Positions 1-10,579 of a stretch of DNA of 64,000 nucleotides are shown in pieces (positions within the stretch are counted from its first letter, which is position 1; each line of letters begins with the position of its first letter). A program made the position numbers and the translations under genes. A model generated the notes under the pieces. That model worked only from the letters and a program-made list of their open reading frames with translations, was not told the DNA's origin and searched no databases. The DNA is from Protonemura montana (taxonomy: Eukaryota; Arthropoda; Insecta; Plecoptera; Nemouridae), in the NCBI GenBank assembly GCA_947568835.1, contig OX387610.1, positions 7,341,501-7,405,500 on the forward strand, given 5' to 3'.

Positions 1-385
1 GCAACACTGCGCTGAGTCAGGTATTGGATGGGTGACCATCATACACTTGACCATTTTAGTTTCCGAGAGAGGCTAGCGGGATGAATGTTAGTACAATAAC
101 TTTCTTTGTCTTACCTATCAAACTTGACAGCTGGATTTGTGGTGGAATTCTGTTGTTGTTGGTGTTGTACCATCCTTCGCAAGAGACACTAGCCTGTGTG
201 TCCTCTTGGTGCTCTTTGACAAGATTAGGCTAAGTGCCAGCACCTATTTTCTTTTCCTCCAATGGCTACATTAGATTTATCAGCATCCTCATCATCTCCC
301 ACTCATTTATGGACTCTATTAGATCAGTGCCACATGGCAGGATGTCAATACAGTGTCATTAAACTTATCAACTAAATACACTTTT
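1..385 (+). mobile_element. 5S rRNA-derived SINE, 5' end cut by window edge
   Basis: The first 50 bases match the 3' half of 5S rRNA: the internal-promoter stretch around AAGCAACACTGCGC and the GGATGGGTGACCAT motif. They are followed by the family body, with GAGAGAGG, a TCATCATC-like tract and an AGTGCCACATGGC segment, and an A/T-rich end. The same body recurs at 14393, 20120 and 29735 on this strand and in reverse at several other sites. It is a pol III-type retroposon and not a real 5S gene, because the 5S part is partial and joined to unrelated sequence. Confidence 0.85.
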
Positions 386-934
386 CTAGAAAAAAATCTA
401 AGTCCATTAACATCCATATACAAGATTTATGCATCATATAATTTTTGCTAGTTTATTTTATTTAAAAAAAAATCACATAAGGAAAGCGAAGATGTCAATT
501 CAGATTTTGCTTTCTTAAGCATACTTGAATGCCCTCAAACACGAGCATTGGTAATTTTTCCCAGAAAAAACACACTCAGAATGTTATATTGCCAAGGCTT
601 GCTGGTTTGCAACAGCTTTTTGGCTCGCTCGTGATAAACTGACTCTTCGTATCTCGACTCCTTTGCTGGGAAAGGAAACATTCTTGACTTAACAGTCAAG
701 TCTTGCTGTCCCCACGGCCTCATTAAGTAACGGTTCGAGATTTGACTACACTGAACCACAGCACACGCTGTTCACGTCACGGTTGCCATGGAAATAGGGA
801 AGAACGTACGTGAAACTTTAAATCACTTCACTTGCACTCGTGTAGGGTGTATGATCATGTTGATTGTCATGCTAAACTTGAAATCTAGAAGATTCATTGG
901 GACGAGCTTAAGGTCCAATCGTTGAGCGTGTAGA
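386..934. other. No gene recognised
   Basis: AT-rich sequence with no frame that resembles a known protein and no splice-phase-consistent exon. A short minus-strand open frame at 535-759 shows no recognisable composition. It may belong to the region downstream of the minus-strand GPCR gene. Confidence 0.5.
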
Positions 935-1175
935 GAGAAAACGTTGATGTTGAGCTATCTGCGGAGCAAACGAGCTAGCCACACGGGTGATGGAAGACGA
1001 TTGTAGATGGCCCTGGTGGCCGTTTTTCTAACAAACCTCTACAATTAAATGATCGTGACTCAAAATATCAATGCATTTATATCAACCGTTGAGGTTAGCG
1101 TTAATAAAGATTAATCAAGCGTTGTCCAGTCTCAAATGCGTGTAATCTATGAGAAATAACAAAAATAAATTTTGT
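935..1175 (+). repeat. Dispersed repeat family, copy 1
   Basis: This stretch resembles 8610-8835 and, over its 3' part, 1625-1800. Shared blocks include AACAAACCTCTACAATT (copies 1 and 2), ATCAACCGT/ATCGTTGAGG followed by AATAAAGAT, and CAGTCTcAAATGCGwgTAATCT followed by GAgAtAACaaAAT. No coding capacity and no clear inverted ends. It is probably an old non-autonomous element; the class is undetermined. Confidence 0.6.
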
Positions 1176-1624
1176 GTGACGGTGATTCCACTCAACGGCA
1201 TCCTCTGGTACCCTCAATTTTTGTAGGTACAGTAGTTATTTGACGATCATCTTTTGCTTATTCCATTTAGCATTAGCGTTTTCCCTCTAGCTCTAACCTA
1301 CATTCTCAACGGTCCAACCGCCTGACTTGACTCATAGCGTGTTGTTAACGCATCTTTTGGTGGCATCACTTGAATCACACGGCCTGCACGAAGACTTCTG
1401 GTTTGCAGCTCCCGTGACGACCTCCGGTACAACTGCCACCTAGAAAAAACTTTCGATCACAGACTGACGGGCAGTGTGGTGACAAGCAAGCAAGCAAGGC
1501 TTTCGGTTTCTCGTTTTGGGTGCTGACATTGGGTTTCCAATTAGTCGGTCTTTGGGCTAATTTTAAGCATCCTGCAAAGCAAACAAACCTACAAGTTGCA
1601 CTGGTTGTGACCAGTCAAAGAGGT

Positions 1625-1800
1625 TCATGTTTTCTGTAACAAACCTCTACAATTCAATAATTACTATTTACAACTGAAAATGTCGTTACATATATAACAA
1701 TCGTTGAGGCTGGCATTGATAAAGATAAATAAAACGTAAATCAGTCTTAAATGCGAGTAATCTGCAAGATATAACAAAATAAAATGTCTTAATCAAATGA
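1625..1800 (+). repeat. Dispersed repeat family, copy 2 (shorter)
   Basis: It matches the 3' two-thirds of the repeat at 935-1175, beginning with AACAAACCTCTACAATTnAAT and ending in the AAATGCGAGTAATCTGCAAG block. It lies about 450 bases after copy 1 in the same orientation. The CpG-rich sequence that follows (2030-2125) belongs to a GPCR exon on the other strand. Confidence 0.6.
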
Positions 1801-1950
1801 CAGTCTATCTCTGACCAACCTACATTTATGTCAGTGATGTGGTCATTTGTCTGTTATTTTTGGTGAAGGCAGTTTATCCAATTCCATGGCTTAACTTTAG
1901 TGCTAGGACTCTGACTTATTAAAAACCCAATGCAGCTGGCCAATAAGACA

Positions 1951-2003
1951 AGTGTATGGTCACCAACCAGACGGACAGTTCGACACAGTGTTGCTTAACT
2001 TTG
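1951..2003 (-). mobile_element. 5S-derived SINE head remnant next to a GPCR exon
   Basis: Read on the minus strand, the segment carries AAGTTAAGCAACACTG and then GGTTGGTGACCATACAC, which are the 5S A-box-like block and the GGGTGACC block of the local SINE family. It begins about seven bases after the predicted donor of the last recognisable GPCR exon. If that donor is not used, translation runs into this remnant and stops at 1960-1962. Confidence 0.6.
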
Positions 2004-2009
2004 TCCTAC

Positions 2010-5000
2010 CTTGCAGCAAGGTTTGGTGCGTCGAAGTGCGTGAACTACGCGTGCTGCGCGTGGAAGTGGACTGCGCACGAGCGCGCCGTCTGCGCAGAAA
2101 TACTTCGCGCAGCTCGGTCTGGGAATCCGTAACGAAACACGAGCATAGTAACATAAACAACAAGCGTTTATTTGAACTCGAGGACTTTTTAATCCCTGGT
2201 ACCCTAACTGCAAAATTGCTGCAATTTTTGCTCTTCAAAATTTCTTCAACTACTGTTGGCTTTATTCAAAACTGGTATGAATAGTTTAAGTTATCTTGTT
2301 AGTTATTCATGCTTTTGCTTCATATGAAAAACATATGACTGTAAAGAAATTACTTCGTTTGACGTTACTTGTTAAATTACGTGTCGCTGTAAATATTAAA
2401 TTACCGTTCGATTGTCTGACAGTAGATTCGATATTTTGCCAAGTCGCGTGATCATAGAAATCCTGTTTGCAATTTTAATCACTTTTAGTTGATTTGATTG
2501 ATTTATAATGTAAAGGTATTATAAAAAAAATATTTAATAATAATAATTAACACTAATTTTCAAATTTTGTAACAAATTTTTAAAAAGAAAGCCAGTTACA
2601 TTTCAATATTGAAAGTCGCAGAAATTGTTTCCATGGCAAAATTTGTTCCGCTTAAAAATGAAAGCGTTTATAGTATTTCTAAAGTACCAAAAAGGTATAG
2701 AGCTTGCTCTCATACCCTAACCTTTTTTTATACAAAGAAAATTATAAAATTACACAGCAAAAAAATACTCATCTACCACGCAATCCAAATTGAATTCGAG
2801 AAGCCCTAGTATACATGCCCCACTGCAATAACATGTTCTCACCAAAAACGAGTCGCTCATGAAACTGTAGACGAGCGGGTTAACGAGGCTGTTAGCATTG
2901 GCCAGCCAGAGACAAGTAAAGTAGGCGCCCGCAAAGACGTGTCTCTCCGTAGCAGTGCGTGCCATGGAAAAACTGGGACGGAACGCAACCAACAAGTTGA
3001 ACACTTGCAAAGGTAGCCAACAGATGGCAAACAATACGACAATCAGCACCATCATCTTGATCACCTTGAAACAAGGAACATTTCACTGTGAGTTGAACAC
3101 ATGCATCAAAACTAGCTAATATGGTTTTAAGCCCAGAGCTTAAATCAAATGGAATGTTTTGTTATAAAGATATACTTTACGATTAAGCCTGATACAATTA
3201 TGTCTATTACCGTTATTACTCAATGGGGGGGGGTTTAAGTTGAAGCCTCTGATGATTACGTTCCAATTTTAAACAGAGATTAGCACAGAGCAGAAATATT
3301 AACAGCTACGAAAATAATTTCGTTTGATGAGACAGAAAAGTGCCTTCATGAATAAATGCCACATCTGAAAGTAAAATTCAATTTTTTTCCAAGAATTTGG
3401 TGTAAGACTGAGCTCGATGTTGGTGTAATCGGTTCAAAACAGATCTCACCTTCTTCTTGTTTCTAAGCTGGCTAGAGTCTCTTGCTGCGTGAGCATTTCC
3501 GGGCGCATTGGACCGCCAGAGTCGCACCGCGATACTGACGTAGACGAAGCCCAGCGTTGCCAAGGGCAACACGAAGGTCAGCACCAAGACGGCCAATGTG
3601 TACGCATGCGCAGAGCCCTGGCCTCCAGGCCAGCGCTCCAAACACAGGCCAGCAACGCTAGAACGCAAGAAAAAGAAAATACATTTTCGATAATAAACCT
3701 GTCATCCATCGAAATTGAATCACTTGACGGATGAGCGTAGCAAGCAAAGCAGAGACTATTCAATTATCCAAAAATAATCTGACCCTTCTTTTGTGCATTT
3801 GTTTGCACACTACTGACCAAATGGCAGGGAAAATTTTCAGGAGACCATTTATGTCTGCTACTCTTTCTTTAAAAATTACTCAGATTTTTTGTTAATGGAT
3901 TTTTACGAAAAATATTGCTTTTTTGCACAATTTTTAAACTTAATAAATTTCAAAATACTTAACATAACTAATGACATTTGGCTTGGATGTTGGCCGCATT
4001 GAGATACAACATGCCTAAAAATTAAAGATCTGCAAGTAAGTGCATTCTAAAACTACAGTGCAATTTTCAAGTGATTTTTTTCAAGATTTTTGATAGTATT
4101 TACGACTTATTCAACCTCAAACACTCATCCTTCAACGCGATGAAGAACATTCGTGAAATCCTAGTTAATGACAACGTAACTTGACTTTCAACACTGTTTA
4201 CCATAATGGAGGTACCATGGATGGCTTTGTGGATGGAAAATGTATCCAATATAGCGGATCTGCAATGCAATATGGTGGTTTTTAGAGTGCATGTATCCTC
4301 ACAGCCTTCTAGATAATGCTTTGCAACTCACGGCCTTGTAAACGGGATGGGCTCGACGCGCGAAACAAAGGCCTGCACTGCTGCGACTGCGCAGGCCAGA
4401 ATCCAGATGGCGCAGACCACGCGTTTCGTGGCGGACTTAGTGACGTGGCGCTCGAAGGGGTGGATCACTGCGTGGTACCTAGAAACACACCAAACAGTTC
4501 GGTGGTCACCTATCCAAAACCTGGCCCAGCATAGAGTTGCTTAATTTCGGTGATCTCAAGAGGACCGGTGATTCCAGCACGACTAACATATGGTGGGCAC
4601 CTATCCCGTATCTGACACAGCGCAGTGTCGATTAACTTCGGTGATCTCACGAAGACCCACGTTTCCAACACACCAAACAGTTCGGTGGTCACCCATCAAG
4701 TACTGACCCGGCGCAGTGTTGCTTGACTTTGGTGGTCGTACGAGATTCATGTTTCCTAAAGCGTGAGAGTTGGCCTCAGCCCTTAAGCGTGTGAGCTGTG
4801 GTGACCTACCTGTCCACGCCGATGGCTAGCAACGTGAAGACGGAGGAGACGACCGACAGCACCTGCACCGCGTTGGCGATGGGACAGAGCACCCATGGGA
4901 ACACCCAGCGACCCAGCAACACGCTGCAGGCACAGCAGTGGGATCGAGAGGTTTTATAGTGAAACATCCTTAAACTTCGATGTCTTCAGCTAAAATCTCG

Positions 5001-6334
5001 TAAACGTAGCCGTAACATCCCAAACATAGTTTACTTTTCTCTATTTTTTAGTAAAACCTCCTTAAAAGTCGATTTTAGGAGTGGTATTTTTTATTTTAAT
5101 TCGAGGCATTGTGCAAAAACACTCTTGATATCAACGCTTTCAAGCAAAAGCACACTTTGACGCTACGATTTTGAGCAAAACGAAGATCGTAAATGTTCTT
5201 GAAATTAACTGACCTTTCGAGCGACAAGTACCTCCATCCAAAAATTCTTAACGAAACACTTTTATTACTCAGAGTTAAGATCATTAACGACCCAAAAACG
5301 TATTGGTTTTAGAGAACACATTCAATAAAACCCATAGTTTTGAGAGAAAAGATCCAACTACATGTAAAAAATTGTCTGTAAGTTTTTCTTTTCCGTTACT
5401 GTATGGGAAATGCTTTTTTTTTTAACAAAGTCTTTAATATGGAAATGATAGAGATCTTAAAAAAGTGCCAATTTGTTTTCAAGTAAATTTCAAATTTTAT
5501 TTCCAAAAGCCATAGAAACTCTTTCATTGTTATAAAACAGTAATTGCAAACAATGGTTTTTTATAGATAGTTTTTTTTTTTTTACAAAAGTCAGTGGCTT
5601 ATTTATACCTGACTTACCTGGTGTAGGAAAACGGAATTGAAAACGCGGCCATCGTGACGTCACTCACCGCCAGGTTTATCAAAAAAGCGCGAAGATCACC
5701 GGACCTACGAATAAAAAAACAGAATTTGACTTCCATATACAAATTTAAAATCAAGTTAAATGCACTTAAGTGCTCAAGACACACTCAACGGTGCTAGTAA
5801 ACACAATCTCACAACTAAGTAAATCTGTTGAAGCAATATTTGTCATGCAAAAACCGGTATATCCTGTAATTATGCTGTAGGTAGTTAAATATTATAAGAA
5901 AAAAATGTTCCCAGGGTTCACAATTGTGTTTGTTCATTAATTGCACATTTGTAATGAAACCACCGCTTTACAGTCATTGTTCATTTTTATTATGAGTCAC
6001 TACAATTTAAAAATGACACTCGACCTGGAGCTTTGATTGATGTAGGTTAGCAGATTATCTGTGCAATAAATAATAACAATTAAAAATAAATATAAATAGA
6101 GAACGCCGCTATTTTTAACTTACCTTTTGCCTAGCACTAACACCAGTACGATAACGAGGTTAGCCAGCAGGCTTGCCAGGGCCGTTGCTGAGAAGAGCAC
6201 CACCAGGGCGAGCTGGGCACGCTCTGGGACGGCGTGCGCAGGTGCAAGGTCAAGTTCCAGCTCAAGGTCAGCCAAAGACAAGTTCAAGGCCGACAGGCTG
6301 CTAACGTTGTGAGCTGTTGCCAGGCGCCCCAGCT
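2010..6334 (-). CDS. Rhodopsin-family neuropeptide-type GPCR (7 exons found)
   Basis: A class A seven-transmembrane receptor. In coding order the exons are 6334-6124 (N-terminus with NVS and NLS glycosylation sites, TM1), 5704-5618 (TM2, NLAVSDV), 4923-4810 (WVFPWVLCP, TM3 ending GVDRY), 4478-4332 (HAVIHPFERH, TM4), 3657-3450 (ECL2 cysteine in LCLERWP, TM5), 3064-2843 (CWLPLQVFNLL TM6; NPLVYSFM TM7) and 2118-2010 (TELREVFLRR plus a Ser/Thr/Arg-rich tail). Junction phases agree throughout: 2,2,2,2,0,0. The D-R-Y, CWLP and NPxxY motifs are intact. The first coding exon with the start codon, and possibly a last 3' exon, were not found. TM6 resembles RYamide/luqin or leucokinin receptors, while TM7 (NPLVYSFMSDSF) is closer to other peptide receptors, so the ligand class is unresolved. 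A plasma-membrane peptide receptor is very likely. The C-tail exon is the least certain (about 0.6). Confidence 0.87.
2119..2842 (-). other. GPCR intron between the TM6-7 and C-tail exons
   Basis: The donor is TTTG|GTGAGA at 2843/2842 and the acceptor ATTCCCAG is at 2119-2120, in minus-strand order. AT-rich filler with no recognisable repeat. A plus-strand open frame at 2609-2809 overlaps it and has no coding features. Confidence 0.55.
4483..4762 (-). mobile_element. Tandem trimer of 5S-derived SINE heads
   Basis: Three consecutive roughly 90-base 5S-like heads lie on the minus strand at about 4680-4762, 4585-4675 and 4483-4580. Each has an AAGTnAAnnnACnCT block and a GGnnGGTGnCCACC block, and the first and third continue into GAACTGTTTGGTGTGTT. 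No SINE body follows. The array lies in the GPCR intron between the TM3 and TM4 exons, in the direction of transcription. Its last unit runs directly into the acceptor TTTCTAG of the TM4 exon, so the intron's 3' end is SINE-derived. Confidence 0.75.
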
Positions 6335-6362
6335 CTGTAAACAACGGCCGCGGGGTTAGTTT

Positions 6363-6535
6363 TAACTTCAATCTTTCCCATCTCTTTCGAACGGAACTGG
6401 GTACGTGCATGGCGGTCACTCATCCAACTACTGACCCAACGCAATGTTGCTGAAATTCAATATCTTCCGAACAGAACTGAGCATGTGTATGGCGGTCGCC
6501 CATCCAACACCTGACCTACAACATCCAACAGCATG
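6363..6535 (-). mobile_element. 5S-derived SINE heads, two partial copies
   Basis: The minus strand shows two degraded heads, each with CAACATTGCGTTGGGTCAG-like and GGATGnGTGACCGCC-like blocks plus the CAGTTCnGTTCG link to the family body. They end about 27 bases upstream of the acceptor of the GPCR TM1 exon (TTTACAG at 6335-6336). An apparent start codon at 6419 lies inside this SINE and is not used as evidence for the protein start. Confidence 0.7.
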
Positions 6536-7445
6536 ATCAGTCATTTTCAGGAAATAAAAAAAAAATACAATAATGGATGATCGCAGTGAACGCATTTTAG
6601 GTTTCAATTCAGAAAATGCGTTTTTTTCTTGGTTGACACGTATATTCGTTTTTTTTTTACAGGAAATTTCAGATTTAGTAATTTGATTTCTTGCATCATT
6701 ACCCAAAATTCAGAAAGAAGATTCCAGAGATACTCGAGTCCTGTTGGGGTGCATGATCAGTGTATTTAGCTCGTTGTGTTCTCTGGAGCAGCTCCCCTCC
6801 CGCCCCCCCTGGTTGCCATGGTTACGGACTCGCTGACTTATGCCGTTCCAATGGTACACGACTTTTAGTGCACCGCTTAACTGCACTCGTACGTGCCCGA
6901 TGCACCGGCTGCTGCACATGCATTCAAAGTGCATTCAAATGCACACAATGCACTCGTTAAAATCGGCATTCCACGGTCTCTCCTCGCGTTTTTTGCTTTG
7001 TGCAATAAAGGTTAAAATAGCTCGGTGTCGATTGCATTTGTTCCCCGCCTACCCCCTCCCTGTTTTCTGTGCGTTTTCATATTGCTGCAGTGCATAGTTA
7101 GACCAACAATAACCCGCAGAAGTGATTCACTTGGAGGTACGTGTATTTGCGTGCCGCGGCGTGCAGTAAAAAGTTACTGCGGCTAATAATTTGATGGCGA
7201 TTTTCAAGCCTCGCGGTTTTTGGACGTTCATTGGACGGAATTTACTGCCCGATCACGTGGCTTGGTGTGCTCGTGTTGGAGAGAGACAGAGAGACGAGAT
7301 CGCTTGGCAGCATATATGTGCTATACTTCGTGTCAGGCTGAGAAGAGCCCGACGTGTGATAGAGGAAGACTTCTTCGAGCTCGTATGCTCCGTTCAGCGA
7401 GAGAACCTACTATTCTGGTAGAGGCGCTAATGGTAATTTTCGGGT
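6536..7445. other. Upstream of GPCR TM1 exon; no coding exon recognised
   Basis: This should hold the missing 5' exon or promoter of the GPCR, but no open frame here has a start codon, signal-like sequence and donor of the required phase that I can defend. The part at 6780-7400 is richer in C+G than its surroundings, which would fit a promoter region. Open frames at 7191-7447 on the plus strand resemble no family I know. Confidence 0.35.
6812..6825. promoter_or_regulatory. X-box-like (RFX) palindrome
   Basis: GTTGCCATGGTTAC is an imperfect palindrome of two half-sites (GTTGCC and GGTTAC), the arrangement bound by RFX transcription factors. It lies about 480 bases upstream of the first recognised GPCR exon, in the C+G-richer stretch. 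A 14-base match can occur by chance, so function is only suggested. Confidence 0.25.
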
Positions 7446-7690
7446 GAATCTATGCTGTCAAGAGGTTGGTAAGCATGAGGCGAATGAAGTTGAACTTGCA
7501 TCCCTCTAACCTCTCTCCCGAACAGAACTGGTCCTGTGTTTGACGGTTACCCATCCTCAAGCGATGCGTTGCTTAACTTCTGTGATCTCACGAGACCCGG
7601 TGTTTCCAACATGCCAAATCGTCGGTGATCACCCATTCAATACCTGACTCTGCGCAATGTTTTTAGCTTTGGGGATTTGCAGAGGAACTG
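7446..7690 (-). mobile_element. 5S-derived SINE, partial
   Basis: In minus-strand order: two 5S-type heads (about 7690-7540, containing AAGTTAAGCAACGC and CACCGACGATTTGG-like blocks), then the GTTCTGTTCGGGAGAGAGG link and the start of the body (GCCTCATGCTTACCAACCTC). The body breaks off at about 7446. Confidence 0.75.
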
Positions 7691-8609
7691 TGTTACCTAC
7701 TTACTTAAATTAACCGAAATTAAAATCCGAGCTGACATCACCAAATAAACTATGACTACCCCTACTCAGCATGGAATGCATGCTAGGCAGCTCGACGGCA
7801 ATAATCGCTAACACGTGGTCGTTACGGACTTATTAGGACGCTAACGGCCCGTTAGGGCTGTCCAATAAAGCACGCGAGTTATTCGAGCAGCGTTGCCTAA
7901 TCGACGCATTCATTCGTGGCCCACACGCTGATGGGTGGGTGAAGTGGGGATGGGGGGTTACTTTCAAGGTGATTACAATGTCAGCGTCAAATATTCAACG
8001 ACTCTGCCGTGCGTTTGGCAGCCGAATTTTGGAGCTTATAAGTTTCAAGGGAACTCTTAGGGAACGAATTCACAAGGCGCAGTTACTTAATCGCGCAAAC
8101 TTTCGGATCTTAAAAATGATCTTGCCAATCACATACTGTGTTTTCAGATTGTCAGGGGCTGTAACCATGGTGATAACAACTTTAACTCCCTTTTTTATTT
8201 GTTATTCTGCTTTGTGGATCCGCCCCGGCCCAAGGGAAAGTAAAGGTCAAGTCAGGGGATTGTTAGAGAAGTTGGCATCCATGTAAGCACTTTGAGAAAA
8301 ATTGAGAATAAAGCTTCGAATGTTTATTATTTGTAGCTTGTTCGGAACTTTCAGGGAACTCTGCAAGAACTTTAAGGGCATTCTCATGGATGCCAATTAA
8401 CTAATAAAAGCATCGTATATGCTGAACCCAAAGAAGGGTTTATGCTGGGTACAGTTTATACTGGATACAAGGCATTTATAAAAGTTTTCCTTTGCATATT
8501 GTTTTGGAAATGCACAGGTCATCATGCCTGTGCGTTAGTGGCCCGTCGGAACCTCTCTATCATAAACAGGTATCTTTATCAGCAGCTGACTTCGGTTTAT
8601 ATAGTAAGT
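7691..8609. other. No gene recognised
   Basis: Unique-looking intergenic sequence. A plus-strand open frame at 7939-8286 has no recognisable domain. About 60 bases ending in ACCATGGTGATnACAA (8140-8190) resemble 19350-19400, so part of this is probably an old dispersed repeat. Confidence 0.45.
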
Positions 8610-8835
8610 CAAATTCACATCGCTGATATGTTGAACTTTCTGCTGAGCAAATGAGCCGCCAACACGTGGTAACGGCTGTGGTCATCCGATTTTCATAATT
8701 ACGATTCAAAATATTGATTCGTGTAAATCAACCGTCGAGGTGAGCATCAATAAAAAATAATTTAGCGACAAATCAGTCTCAAATGCGATTAATCTGCGAG
8801 AAATAACGAAATTAAAATTGAATACGGTGTTCCGC
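8610..8835 (+). repeat. Dispersed repeat family, copy 3
   Basis: It aligns with 935-1175 from the TGnTGAnCTnTCTGC.GAGCAAA block through TCAACCGTCGAGGTGAGCATCAATAA-like sequence to AATCTGCGAGAAATAACGAA. Same orientation as copies 1 and 2. No open frame. Confidence 0.6.
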
Positions 8836-9074
8836 AGTTGGACGACTACGATTGTCGTCAGTTAAGTAGTTTTAGTTCAAGCATAGGTGGGCAATTTTTG
8901 CGAAGACAGTTCAACACCAGCGCTGAGACTCCATGACTAAAGCTATAAAATAAATTTCCAATTTAGTGAAACGAGGATCTATGATGTTCACGAATCGGAT
9001 GGTTAGCGACCTTTGCTTGCATTTCCAGCCCAACCGACTGTCCTATATGTGATTTTGAAACTATAGTTCCAGCT

Positions 9075-9530
9075 CAGAAACTTGATCTACACGACAAATC
9101 TTTTTGAAATGGGTTTTGAATGCTAAGTAAAGAACAACTCAATTTCCCAAAGTTTCGTAACTTGTACCAGTTACTTTATCAAGGGTAAGAGCAGTCCTGA
9201 CAATTTTCCGATCACAAAAGGAACACACAAAATTAAAACAATTACCTGGTTCAAGTATCCTAGCATCTAAATAAAATAAATAACCCTGATTATTTTATTT
9301 AGATGCATTTAGGATACTTGAACTAGGTAATTGTTATAATTTTGTGTGGTTCTTTTGTTATTGGAAAATTGTCAGGACTGCTCTTACCCTTGAAGAAGTA
9401 ACCAGTGTACAAGTTACGAAACGTTGGGAAATTTAGTTGTTCTTTACTTAGCATTCAAAACCCATTTCAAATAGTTTTTGTTACAACTAAATGTGCTTAG
9501 GTTAAATCAAGTAGACATGAGTCTAAAAAC
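9075..9530. mobile_element. Foldback (palindromic) MITE-like element, copy 1
   Basis: The two halves are inverted repeats of roughly 185-200 bases meeting near 9287. The left half carries GGGTTTTGAATGCTAAGTAA and TCAAGGGTAAGAGCAGTCC, and the right half carries their reverse complements with a few differences. No protein is encoded. Related single arms or hairpins occur at 10580, 26453 and 40835. The right end (to AAAAAC at about 9527) extends beyond the left arm, which looks deleted at its outer end. Confidence 0.8.
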
Positions 9531-10004
9531 AATCATAATTGATCTACATAATATTTTTCGTCATGAGACACACGTTTTTATGACAAAATTAACTGAGTAA
9601 AGATAGCTTTCATTTTGTAATTCCATTTGCTTTTATTAATTGCTTCTGCCATATTTCAATCAAGGAAGTCGTTCGATCCTACTTCGAGTTCGAACGTTTT
9701 TATTTGCAACATCGTCTAGTTAATTCAGAGCAAACAATAATAAGGAGGGTCGATTGCGTAAATACAGTGAATGAATTGTAATTATTACGAGAGCACTAAA
9801 GATCTATTTTTCAGATGATTAGTGTTCCTAATCGTACAATACTTTGCTCATTGCAAGCATTTGCAATGTAAATCAGATTTCACAGAATAAAACGGATCCA
9901 ACGTCAATTTGGAGTTATTGAAGATTGAATATATGTGTCGCAGTTTAACGTCACTAGAATCAGAATTCACAGCCTGTAGGTTGTGAACAAACCTTTCAAA
10001 AATG
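9531..10004. other. No gene; fragment of tRNA-headed element tail
   Basis: AT-rich intergenic DNA. At 9838-9893 there is a detached copy of the tail of the tRNA-headed element (GCTCATTGCAAGCATTTGCA then AATCAGATTTCA). Nothing else is recognisable. Confidence 0.5.
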
Positions 10005-10095
10005 AAAGGTCCAAGTAGCTCAATTGGTTAGTGCAACACCCGCGACAGACGAAGATCGGGTTCGTGTCCCCGTTTGGGCATCAATTTTTGAGAGG
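10005..10095 (+). mobile_element. tRNA-headed SINE/MITE-like element, head only
   Basis: The segment reads as a tRNA-like head: AAGTAGCTCAATTGGTTAG (A box region) and GGGTTCGTGTCCCC (B box region), followed by the family segment GTTTGGGCATCAATTTTTGA. It lacks the CCA end and a foldable acceptor stem, so it is not a tRNA gene. Other members are at 14170, 37364, 49781 and 50085. Confidence 0.7.
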
Positions 10096-10579
10096 TTAGG
10101 TTAGTTGTCAATAAGCTGTCACGCGTTAAATGGCACGGCCTATTGGATCCATGTTAACCATATGCCAATTGTCTACGCGCGACAACTTAATTGTCGATTT
10201 TGACACAATTGCCCCATGGGATTAATTTTATAGCCCGTGTCGATTATTTCGGTGCAGTGGGATAAGTCAAATCATGGCGATTTATTTCTAGAGTGAAACG
10301 GCTACCCTGGTATCACGAGGACAATGTAGATTTGCTGCCTTCGTATCAAATAAAGACACTCTTATGAACGTAACGAAATTTACAGTGGACTGAATGGATT
10401 TTCAAAAACAAGACCGCTCTGATACGGCAACTGGTTTGCTATTTATTCATGTCGTAATGTTCAATGCAATGCACAATGCATCCCATCTTCTCTGTGCATC
10501 TTCCAAGAAGTAAACGAGAAACTTTAATAGGTCTGTTTCCTGCAAAGTGGAAAACAAATTCCTGGCAATTAATGGATTT

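Noticed and set aside
6335-6419. GPCR start codon at 6419
   Set aside because: That Met is in a 5S SINE remnant, and a good acceptor (TTTACAG) at 6335 indicates that the coding exon begins after it.
7939-8286. 115-codon plus-strand ORF
   Set aside because: No recognisable domain, codon pattern or paralogue. Part of it overlaps an apparent dispersed repeat.
10005-10080. tRNA gene
   Set aside because: A- and B-box motifs are present, but there is no complete cloverleaf, and the same head recurs in at least four dispersed copies with a common non-tRNA tail.
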